The notes under the pieces were generated by a model. That model worked only from the letters and a program-made list of their open reading frames with translations. It was not told where the DNA came from and searched no databases. A stretch of 21,050 bases of DNA from a virus. Location: IMG/VR virus record IMGVR_UViG_3300028666_000603, positions 1-21,050 of that record. One strand, written 5' to 3'. The translations under genes and the position numbers were made by a program. Position 1 is the stretch's first letter. Each line of letters opens with the position of its first letter. This document shows positions 16,532-21,050 of this stretch, in pieces.

Positions 16532-16908
16532 AGTTCGATGACCTTCGTTGCGATGTCCTTTGCTCGACTGCAAAGGAGGCTTCGACGCTTGCTGCGCTTG
16601 CGTTCGAGTTCAAATGAATCAGGGCTGATGATGCAGAAACAGGAAGGATACTTGATCACGATGTAAGAGGGTTCTCTGCGGACATACATGTAATCTTGTA
16701 AGCCTTCAACACCGGTCATACGGATCATAACTCCTTCATCGCTCTGAAACGCTCGAGCATAGTCTATCTGTGCCTGCTTGACCTCAGAGAATGGAAGCGA
16801 CGACTTGCCATGCGTGTCTTTCATCTCAAGACCGCACGTCATCGGGAGCTTGAATTTCTTGACCCAATGCCTGAAGAGGACCGCCGATTTTGCCTCGTGT
16901 GCGATCAT
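16528..16908 (-). CDS. RecU-like Holliday junction resolvase / PD-(D/E)xK nuclease
   Basis: The 126-residue protein contains GLEMKDTHGKSSLPFSEVKQ at 26-45 and AQIDYARAF after it. This follows the RecU pattern ExK, T-x-x-K-S/T-S-hydrophobic-P, then QIxYL, and so the PD-(D/E)xK nuclease core: E28, K30 and Q47, with E5 a possible extra metal ligand. RecU resolves four-way DNA junctions. The protein is shorter than bacterial RecU, as many phage versions are. A Shine-Dalgarno-like ggaggtg lies about 12 bases before the ATG, inside the coding end of the preceding gene, and the genes overlap as ATGA. The C-terminus is basic (ERKRSKRRSLL). A general phage endonuclease is the alternative. Confidence 0.65.
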   Translation of the reverse strand: MIAHEAKSAVLFRHWVKKFKLPMTCGLEMKDTHGKSSLPFSEVKQAQIDYARAFQSDEGVMIRMTGVEGLQDYMYVRREPSYIVIKYPSCFCIISPDSFELERKRSKRRSLLCSRAKDIATKVIEL

Positions 16909-17192
16909 ATGTATATTTCACCTCCGTCATCGTCCTCTTCTTCGTCTTCCAAGTCGTCGTCATCATCTTCTATTTTCATCTTGCTCAAAAATTCCATATT
17001 TTCCTGCTCGTCATGGACTTTGAATTTAGGCGCATGAGGCTTATAGAGGCTTTGGACTTTTATATCGAATTCTCGCTTGCTGATCTCATAGCCGCAGTTC
17101 TTTCCGTCAGAGCAAAGATAGTAAAGTCCTTTATCGTTGAGAGATTTTTCACAGTGAGGGCACTTGACATCGAGGAGGGCTTTTAGATTCAT
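16905..17192 (-). CDS. Zinc-ribbon protein with acidic tail
   Basis: The 95-residue protein begins in an ATGA overlap with the helicase stop and ends in an ATGA overlap with the nuclease start. Residues 10-33 (CPHCEKSL, then CSDGKNCGYEI) form a zinc ribbon of the topoisomerase C-terminal or primase type, binding one zinc by four cysteines. The last third is very acidic (KIEDDDDDLEDEEEDDDGG), like single-strand-binding-protein tails or DNA-mimic tails. It may recruit the helicase or nuclease to DNA; this is inferred from the operon. Confidence 0.72.
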   Translation of the reverse strand: MNLKALLDVKCPHCEKSLNDKGLYYLCSDGKNCGYEISKREFDIKVQSLYKPHAPKFKVHDEQENMEFLSKMKIEDDDDDLEDEEEDDDGGEIYI

Positions 17193-18460
17193 GATGTTGA
17201 GTACAGTCTTTCATTGAAATCGACTTTGTTCAAGAGGCACTTATCCACTGCCTCGTCAACACCGCCGCGCACGACTAGATTTATGTAAAGATTCTTCTTA
17301 ATGTTGTCCGCGCGCTGGATGCGGCCGATGGACTGGTCGTAATCCACAAAAGAGTACGTCCTCGAGGCGAATACCATCGTAGGATAGCTTGGTAGCTCCC
17401 ACCCGGCGCTTATCTGAGCCTGAGCGATAAATATGCATTCTGAGGCGTTCTTAGCCTCTTGGAGCACCTTCCCGCGCTCCTTTGTGTCGCCAGTGAGCGT
17501 GAGCACCTTATACTTCTTTTCACGCAAGGAAGAAGCTATAGCGTCGATTTGTGCCCTATATTTAGCGAATATGACCATCCTCGGGAACTCTACGGCCAAG
17601 TCGAGGATAGCGTCGATCTTGGCATTGTCATACGTCTCGCCAGAGGAGAACTCATCCCCGGCAAGCACGCCATTCTCTATCTGATGTATCTTGCCTGTCC
17701 TCACTATCGGTTCAGGATACTCGATTGCCATATCCTTAATGCGTTTCTTTTGCACCGCTGTGAGCTCGAGATGAATGGTCTTGTACGTCTGCGCCGGCAC
17801 ATCAAAAAAGTCCTCGAGACGGCCTACGTAGCCGATGCTGCGGACTGCTGCAGCCAGGCGATCCTTTGTCGCACTATCCGACTTAGGCACCCATATCTCA
17901 CGATACCCAGGCAACGGGAGCTTGAAGTAGAATACATCGCGGAATTCATACCAGTTCCAGTCATGGCCGAGTACTGTTGCAGCGCCCCATACGGTCATGG
18001 GCGAACGCATGATCGTCGCGGTGCATAGGTAGAGACGCGCCGGTGGGTTTCGTTTGAGATAATCTTGAAGCGCTTCGAAGAGCTGTGATGTCTTTGGAAT
18101 AGGCTGCTTGTTAACATAACGCATGTTTGGAGTGACGCCGAGGACAGTATGGGCCTCGTCGACGATGATGGTATTGAATCGTTGGAGTTTATCCCAATCT
18201 CGTCTAAAAGTTTCCTTTGAAATAACAGTGATAGGAATCTGTCGAAAATGCTTATCGCTTGATTCAATATATGCAAGACCGTTTTTAACTTGCTCCCTCT
18301 CCCAGTTTTGATCTTCTTTCTGTGTCTTTGGACAGATGACAAGCACTGATCCGCGTGCAAGAGATAAAGCAATAAGTGTTTTTCCAGATCCTGTTCCAAG
18401 GAACAATCCTGCCGTCTTCGGATCTTCCTGGATTATTTTCAACTGATGTTCGAAAAGCAT
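17189..18460 (-). CDS. Superfamily 2 DNA helicase (SNF2/DEAD-like)
   Basis: The 423-residue protein shows the helicase motifs in order: FEHQ near the N-terminus, Walker A GTGSGKT at 22-28, Walker B DEAH at 101-104, TAT as motif III near 170, VIFAKYRAQIDAIASSL in the second RecA-like domain, and QSIGRIQRAD as motif VI. That is a complete, compact SF2 ATPase of the kind phages use for replication, recombination or transcription restart. It heads a cassette with a zinc ribbon, a RecU-like nuclease and another zinc ribbon, all with four-base overlaps. The TTGACA-16-TAGAAT promoter would put the transcript start at or beside the ATG, so the message looks leaderless. No Shine-Dalgarno site is seen. 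Confidence 0.88.
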   Translation of the reverse strand: MLFEHQLKIIQEDPKTAGLFLGTGSGKTLIALSLARGSVLVICPKTQKEDQNWEREQVKNGLAYIESSDKHFRQIPITVISKETFRRDWDKLQRFNTIIVDEAHTVLGVTPNMRYVNKQPIPKTSQLFEALQDYLKRNPPARLYLCTATIMRSPMTVWGAATVLGHDWNWYEFRDVFYFKLPLPGYREIWVPKSDSATKDRLAAAVRSIGYVGRLEDFFDVPAQTYKTIHLELTAVQKKRIKDMAIEYPEPIVRTGKIHQIENGVLAGDEFSSGETYDNAKIDAILDLAVEFPRMVIFAKYRAQIDAIASSLREKKYKVLTLTGDTKERGKVLQEAKNASECIFIAQAQISAGWELPSYPTMVFASRTYSFVDYDQSIGRIQRADNIKKNLYINLVVRGGVDEAVDKCLLNKVDFNERLYSTS

Positions 18461-18466
18461 GTCCCT

Positions 18467-18494
18467 ATTCTAATCCACCGCACGTCATTGTCAA
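18467..18494 (-). promoter_or_regulatory. Strong promoter for the helicase cassette, TTGACA-16-TAGAAT
   Basis: Read on the minus strand, a perfect TTGACA (18494-18489) lies 16 bases before TAGAAT (18472-18467). The expected start is at or beside the A of the helicase ATG at 18460. Between the boxes is acgtgcggt, which also occurs before TAGAATA in the promoter at 14356. A second TTGACA lies about 37 bases upstream on the same strand. Confidence 0.7.
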
Positions 18495-18640
18495 AGCGCC
18501 GAACTGTGCATAACTTTTGTCAAGAAGATGCTAGACTAAACCAACAGAGAGATCTCAACAACAAAATATATGAAATAATTATTGTTGATGGCGATTTTCA
18601 TCGCCTTCATCCACCTGATCAAACACGAAAGGAAATGTAA

Positions 18641-18844
18641 ATGAAAAATACCCCTCGACCTGTCATCTGCATGGATTGCCTGTGTTTTTACACATGCGAC
18701 CTCATGCAGGTGATGAAACAGTGCCCGATACGCAAACTGCCGCGATCGGACGAAATCAAACAGTATCATCGGCAAATGCTTCTCGCCCTTGAAGACATCC
18801 CCTGGGATGGACGGGAGGGAGCCTTTGCAGGAGGTGGCGAATGA
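18641..18844 (+). CDS. Cys-rich small hypothetical protein
   Basis: The 67-residue protein has a Shine-Dalgarno site (aaaggaa) six to seven bases before its ATG. Residues 10-26 (CMDCLCFYTCDLMQVMKQC) contain five cysteines in a C-x2-C-x-C-x3-C-x7-C arrangement, probably a metal site. The remainder is acidic and Gly-rich at the end. Its stop overlaps the start of the small HNH gene as ATGA, with a perfect aggaggt inside its last codons. It is divergent from the helicase across 180 bases that hold promoters. No family recognised. Confidence 0.68.
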   Translation: MKNTPRPVICMDCLCFYTCDLMQVMKQCPIRKLPRSDEIKQYHRQMLLALEDIPWDGREGAFAGGGE

Positions 18845-19098
18845 TACCCGACGTTTGCCCGAAGTGCCGGTGCCCCTGGACACAGGGGCAACATACGAGG
18901 CATCATATTATTCCTCGTAGACTGGGAACAGGCGACCCACAGGTGATATCACTCTGCCGGGCTTGCCATGATAAGTTGGAACGCAGGATTCCAACCGACC
19001 GAATGATGCCACGTAGCTTTTATTTCCTCGTGGTCAACAACTTCTTAGGCTATACAGCCGTAAAGGATGAAAATGAAAGAGTGCTTGCTCATTGTTAA
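18841..19098 (+). CDS. Small HNH-like zinc-finger nuclease
   Basis: The 85-residue protein starts in an ATGA overlap, six bases after AGGAGG. CPKCRCPW at 6-13 and CRACHDKLERRIP at 39-51 frame RHHIIPRRLGTGDPQVISLC. That is the compact HNH layout: paired CxxC knuckles, HHIIPR with the catalytic His, then CxxCH. Small HNH proteins of this kind are frequent in phages. They may nick DNA at packaging or act as stand-alone homing enzymes. The residues beyond 60 are basic, then hydrophobic. The active motif looks whole. Confidence 0.8.
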   Translation: MIPDVCPKCRCPWTQGQHTRHHIIPRRLGTGDPQVISLCRACHDKLERRIPTDRMMPRSFYFLVVNNFLGYTAVKDENERVLAHC

Positions 19099-19267
19099 AA
19101 ACGATTGCGACCAGTTCCATCTCGATGGAATCATGACGATAGGCCAGCGCGACAGACTGCAGGAGATTTGCATAGGCAACGAGCCTATCGCCGCCGAGTT
19201 CGTCGTAGAAAAGGTTGAAGTAAAATTCACCTGCCCCAACGGTTCGATTGTGGTAATACACACTTGA
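19073..19267 (+). CDS. Small hypothetical protein, 64 residues
   Basis: I place the start at the ATG at 19073, because aaagga lies seven bases upstream; the ATG at 19067 would be too close. It overlaps the end of the HNH gene by 26 bases in another frame. The sequence is a mixed alpha/beta protein (CLLIVKNDCDQFHL, QRDRLQEICIGNEP, FVVEKVEVKFTCPNGSIVVI). No family is recognised. An intrinsic terminator follows eight bases after the stop, which supports it as the last gene of this transcript. Confidence 0.62.
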   Translation: MKECLLIVKNDCDQFHLDGIMTIGQRDRLQEICIGNEPIAAEFVVEKVEVKFTCPNGSIVVIHT

Positions 19268-19274
19268 ATCACAG

Positions 19275-19302
19275 AAGCCGCCTTATAATTGGCGGCTTTA
19301 TT
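19275..19302 (+). terminator. Intrinsic terminator after the small HNH operon
   Basis: AAGCCGCC (19275-19282) pairs with GGCGGCTT (19291-19298) around an eight-base A/T loop, followed by tattta. There is no T run on the minus strand, so it acts on plus-strand transcripts. Confidence 0.8.
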
Positions 19303-19382
19303 TATGGGACTTATATACAATACTACCCTAAATCTTAAATCATTGAAATTATGACTTATAAATGTTAGGCTTAATTTAAGGG

Positions 19383-19465
19383 TGCGCCGAACGGGATTCG
19401 AACCCGTACGTCTTGCGGACACCTGCTCACAAAGCAGGCACGGATACCAGTTTCGTCATCGGCGC
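19383..19465 (-). tRNA. Class II (Leu-like) tRNA with UGU anticodon
   Basis: On the minus strand the acceptor arms GCGCCGA and TCGGCGC pair fully. The T arm is ACGGG-TTCGAAT-CCCGT. The anticodon stem CCTGC/GCAGG closes a seven-base loop TTTGTGA. A 14-base variable region (TGTCCGCAAGACGT) can form a small stem, so this is class II, like tRNA-Leu, -Ser or -Tyr. The D arm wording (ACGAAACTGGTAT) and discriminator A are most like tRNA-Leu. Counting the loop normally gives anticodon UGU, which reads Thr ACA and does not match a Leu body. The D stem is short, position 21 is T instead of A, and the 3' end reads ACC then C, so CCA is not fully encoded. It is either an unusual functional tRNA or a decaying one. 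Confidence 0.75.
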
Positions 19466-19494
19466 GGAATCCCCCAAAACGAGGAGGCATTAAC

Positions 19495-19572
19495 ATGTCG
19501 CTCGTACTACAAGTAGTTATCGAAGTCTCGAGGCCTCAAGACACCTTTGCGAGTTTGAATATCAGTTTGTAG
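19495..19572 (+). CDS. Possible 25-residue peptide with strong Shine-Dalgarno site
   Basis: gaggagg at 19481-19487 sits seven bases before this ATG, the best ribosome site in the window after the one at 18841. The peptide begins MSLVLQVVIEVSRPQ and ends SLNISL. It has no recognised family. It could be a leader peptide for the structured region behind it, or a chance match. Confidence 0.3.
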   Translation: MSLVLQVVIEVSRPQDTFASLNISL

Positions 19573-19619
19573 CTGACCCCGCCCGTTTATTGTAGATAGG
19601 CTCACAGAGCAATCACGCT

Positions 19620-19643
19620 AATGCCCCCACCTTCGGGGGCATT
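19620..19643. other. Strong GC-rich hairpin without T run
   Basis: AATGCCCCC (19620-19628) pairs perfectly with GGGGGCATT (19635-19643) around ACCTTC. No T run follows on either strand, so it is a structural RNA element or a processing or transcript-end stabilising hairpin, not a standard terminator. Confidence 0.65.
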
Positions 19644-19783
19644 GTGCTGTAAAGAACTACATATCGTGTTTGGCTATTCAAAGTCAAGGGGTATTATCCG
19701 ATATTGTCTGACAAGTAAAAATGGCCTTAAATAAAGCCATTTTACACGAGGTTCGTCATTGCCGGCTTTATTTATATGGTACT

Positions 19784-19832
19784 ATGACAAGACACACATC
19801 ACTCGATTAACGGATGTGCGTGTCAGTGTCGT
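19784..19832. other. Long imperfect stem-loop
   Basis: GACACACATC (19791-19800) pairs with GATGTGCGTGTC (19813-19824) with a two-base bulge. GACA (19786-19789) pairs further out with TGTC (19827-19830). Two more hairpins follow directly: GCACGT/ACGTTGC (19847-19869) and GAGGGGT/ACCCTC (19870-19888). Confidence 0.5.
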
Positions 19833-19934
19833 ATTGTAAATGGCTAGCACGTCAGCGCTGCCACGTTGCGAGGGGTCATAACACCCTCTATCCAAGGAGA
19901 CGCAGGTTTTACATTCCTATTACAGTGTAACCGT

Positions 19935-19942
19935 GGTATAAT
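19935..19942 (+). promoter_or_regulatory. Extended -10 promoter (TGGTATAAT type)
   Basis: TATAAT at 19937-19942 is preceded by TGG, an extended -10. There is no good -35 at 17 bases. A start near 19949 would give a transcript of about 60 bases ending at the terminator at 19991-20011. Confidence 0.42.
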
Positions 19943-19948
19943 TTATCC

Positions 19949-20011
19949 ATCACTATTTACGACCGCAACCGTAATTAGTTGGACAAGAAAACCGCTACAC
20001 GCGGTCTTTTT
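19949..20011 (+). ncRNA. Candidate small RNA between promoter and terminator
   Basis: The predicted 60-base transcript has no ORF. GCGGTC at 20001-20006 can pair with ACCGC at 19991-19995 (the terminator) or with GACCGC at 19961-19966, so two exclusive folds are possible, as in attenuators. The RNA may be regulatory or only the tail of a longer RNA from the hairpin-rich region. No known family recognised. Confidence 0.3.
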
Positions 20012-20015
20012 GTTT
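19991..20015. terminator. Bidirectional intrinsic terminator
   Basis: ACCGC (19991-19995) and GCGGT (20001-20005) enclose TACAC, followed by ctttttgttt on the plus strand. On the minus strand the stem leads into tttcttg. It can end plus-strand RNA from the hairpin region and the minus-strand genes that finish at 20058. Confidence 0.7.
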
Positions 20016-20057
20016 CATAATTTCTCTTCAAAAGAAGCCTCACTTGCTTTGTATGTT

Positions 20058-20198
20058 TTATATATTGTGTTCATGGTTCATATAATGAAGACACTTAAAA
20101 CAATATCCAGTTGGTAAAATTTCATTATATTCCTGACCACAATGTTTACATTTATTGATTGACGTTAGGTCTGTTATTTCTTCTGATTCTTTTTTCAT
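20058..20198 (-). CDS. 46-residue zinc-ribbon protein
   Basis: The ORF starts MKKESEEITDLTSINKC and carries CKHCGQEY and CFKCLHYMNHEH. These are two C-x2-C knuckles separated by 12 residues, followed by histidines, a clear zinc ribbon. The leader (aataataattaac) lacks a Shine-Dalgarno site, as with other genes of this end. It is the last gene of the minus-strand set and is followed by the terminator at 19991-20011. Function is unknown; small zinc ribbons in phages often bind nucleic acid or host proteins. Confidence 0.65.
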   Translation of the reverse strand: MKKESEEITDLTSINKCKHCGQEYNEILPTGYCFKCLHYMNHEHNI

Positions 20199-20221
20199 GT
20201 TAATTATTATTTAATCTGGCA

Positions 20222-20485
20222 CTAGTAATACGCCGGACACCCCGTGCTGTCTGCGACCTTTTGTGCCTCCTCTTTTGAAGTGGCCTGACCTACAGAACAG
20301 TTTTGAAAGGAGTGTTTAGGGAATACGATTACGATATGGGCTTCGGAAGATATGAACGTCGATTGGTTAGATTGATGAGTAAAAAAGTAATCCGTTGATA
20401 TTATCGCTACCACAAGGGACACGACGTAGAACAATAGTATCAAGCCTATCATCGTGCAGTCGCCTATCATTTCTAATGTTTTCAT
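20222..20485 (-). CDS. Small single-span membrane protein
   Basis: I prefer the ATG at 20485 (MKTLEMIGDC); an ATG five codons upstream at 20500 is also possible. Neither has a Shine-Dalgarno site. A hydrophobic segment (MIGLILLFYVVSLVVAIIST) near residues 12-31 would anchor the protein with the remaining 56 residues outside or inside the cell. The rest (SNQSTFISSEAHIVIVFPKH, SKEEAQKVADSTGCPAYY) has two cysteines that could form a disulphide if exported. No family recognised. An exclusion or surface protein is possible but unproved. Confidence 0.6.
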   Translation of the reverse strand: MKTLEMIGDCTMIGLILLFYVVSLVVAIISTDYFFTHQSNQSTFISSEAHIVIVFPKHSFQNCSVGQATSKEEAQKVADSTGCPAYY

Positions 20486-20510
20486 TTTTAAGTTGAGCAT
20501 GGTGTTTGTT

Positions 20511-20963
20511 TTAATCGACTATCTTGAACCCTAAAGCAGCCAAGAAATCAGGCAATTGCTTTTTGGTCAATTCTTTTGTGCCGCCTATTCCGTAGAATTT
20601 TGCGTTATGTAATTCGGCATCATAGAGGTTGGCACCCCTGAGGTCGGCATCATAGAGGTCGGCACCATTGAGGTTGGTACCATTGAGGTCGGCATAACTG
20701 AGGTTGGCATAACTGAGGTTGGCACCATTGAGGTCGGCATAACTAAGGTCGGCATAACTGAGGTTGGCATAACTGAGGTTGGCATCACCTTTTTCTATGA
20801 TAGCTTCTTTGTACGTTGTCTTTGTGCTTTGGAAGATAATACTACCTGTCAAACGATTTTTGATAGCGATACCTACGACTTTTTCTTCTTTCTTGTTTTC
20901 TATTTCATCAATAAAAGTTTTGATTTGCGAGAGATTGTCTAATACTTGTTGTTTGGTTATCAT
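20511..20963 (-). CDS. Pentapeptide-repeat protein
   Basis: The 150-residue protein has a helical N-terminus (residues 1-28), a short beta region, then 13 pentapeptides at 61-125 of the form A(N/D)LSY, A(D/N)LNG and ADLYD. This is the A(D/N)LxX pattern that folds into a right-handed quadrilateral beta helix. The last 25 residues ([21 protein letters not shown]) form a helical cap. Some pentapeptide proteins mimic DNA and protect or block gyrase; many have no known role. With only 13 units the helix is short, about three turns. The leader is A/T-rich (ataaataaaaat) without a Shine-Dalgarno site. The identity of neighbouring repeats suggests recent expansion. Confidence 0.88.
   Translation of the reverse strand: MITKQQVLDNLSQIKTFIDEIENKKEEKVVGIAIKNRLTGSIIFQSTKTTYKEAIIEKGDANLSYANLSYADLSYADLNGANLSYANLSYADLNGTNLNGADLYDADLRGANLYDAELHNAKFYGIGGTKELTKKQLPDFLAALGFKIVD
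20589..20783. repeat. Tandem 15-base repeats encoding pentapeptides
   Basis: Thirteen units of 15 bases, of the type gaggttggcataact and gaggtcggcaccatt on the plus strand. Several neighbours are identical or differ by one base, including at silent positions, so they look recently copied by slippage or unequal exchange. Confidence 0.85.
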
Positions 20964-20967
20964 ATTT

Positions 20968-21050
20968 TTATTTATTATTTGTTAAGTCTCTAAATTCATT
21001 GGCGAGGGCGTGAATATCTATTTTTAATAAGTTACGATCATCTTCAAATC
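20968..21050 (-). CDS. C-terminal end of another gene (5' end outside window)
   Basis: The frame is open from the right edge to a TAA at 20968-20970 and encodes [20 protein letters not shown] plus a short polar end. It looks like an amphipathic helix. It stops five bases before the pentapeptide gene starts, consistent with one minus-strand operon. Only 26 residues are visible, so no family can be named. Confidence 0.4.
   Translation of the reverse strand, partial: FEDDRNLLKIDIHALANEFRDLTNNK

Larger units (their letters stand above)
19466..20057. other. Stretch without a sizeable gene, dense in stem-loops
   Basis: No ORF of convincing length is present. It holds a 25-codon ORF with a strong Shine-Dalgarno site, five stem-loops (19620-19643, 19715-19745, 19784-19832, 19847-19869, 19870-19888), an extended -10 promoter at 19935-19942 and a bidirectional terminator at 19991-20011. 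The location next to a tRNA gene is where large structured phage RNAs such as GOLLD and ROOL are often found, but I see no diagnostic motif of either. Confidence 0.55.

Noticed and set aside
17459-18028. A 189-codon plus-strand frame
   Set aside because: Antisense to the helicase whose motifs are complete; composition is Cys/Leu/Arg-rich shadow type.
19383-19465. Reading the tRNA anticodon as GUG (His)
   Set aside because: That requires shifting the loop by one base and breaking the perfect five-pair CCTGC/GCAGG stem; the long variable arm and the lack of an extra 5' G also argue against tRNA-His.
20589-20783. Regular short repeats resembling a CRISPR array
   Set aside because: Units are 15 bases with no spacers and encode pentapeptides in frame.

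Overview
The window looks like part of a podovirus-like phage or prophage genome whose host is probably a Patescibacteria (CPR, Parcubacteria-like) bacterium. The phage call rests on an adaptor-like protein, a tail-nozzle-like protein, a collar-type fibre, a very large multi-domain virion protein and an endolysin/holin pair. The host call is inference. It rests on the endolysin's C-terminal peptidoglycan-binding repeat, which resembles those common in Patescibacteria, and on a Ser/Thr-rich fibre of a style common there. Terminase, portal and capsid genes are not in the window.

Positions 2-8563 (+) hold the tail and adhesion block: a truncated Ser/Thr-rich fibre, a LamG-like protein with a signal peptide, three small proteins, an adaptor fused to a fibre-type N-terminus, a nozzle/stabilisation protein, a collar-domain fibre and an Ala/Ser-rich helical protein. 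Positions 8571-14348 (+) encode one 1925-residue polyvalent protein. It carries a J-domain, a possible ADP-ribosyltransferase-like region, a zinc metallopeptidase motif, a hydrophobic helical module and a C-terminal HNH motif. Such proteins are thought to enter the cell with the DNA.

Positions 14349-16316 hold a promoter with a tiny hydrophobic ORF, a reverse-strand HNH homing endonuclease lodged against the endolysin start, a papain-type endolysin and a holin-like protein. A bidirectional terminator at 16346-16371 separates this from a minus-strand cassette (18460 to 16370). There a superfamily 2 helicase, a zinc-ribbon acidic protein, a RecU-like nuclease and a second zinc ribbon are joined by ATGA overlaps. 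This looks like a replication or recombination module, and its promoter would give a leaderless mRNA.

Positions 18641-19267 (+) hold three small genes with strong Shine-Dalgarno sites, including a small HNH protein, followed by a terminator. Next come a class II tRNA-like gene with an odd UGU anticodon (-) and about 590 bases without a sizeable gene but rich in hairpins. The right end is a minus-strand set: a pentapeptide-repeat protein, a one-helix membrane protein, a 46-residue zinc ribbon and the tail of one more gene.

Two styles of translation start coexist. The structural genes and the right-end genes have A/T-rich leaders without Shine-Dalgarno sites. The small plus-strand genes at 18641-19267 have clear ones. 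This suggests a mosaic history.
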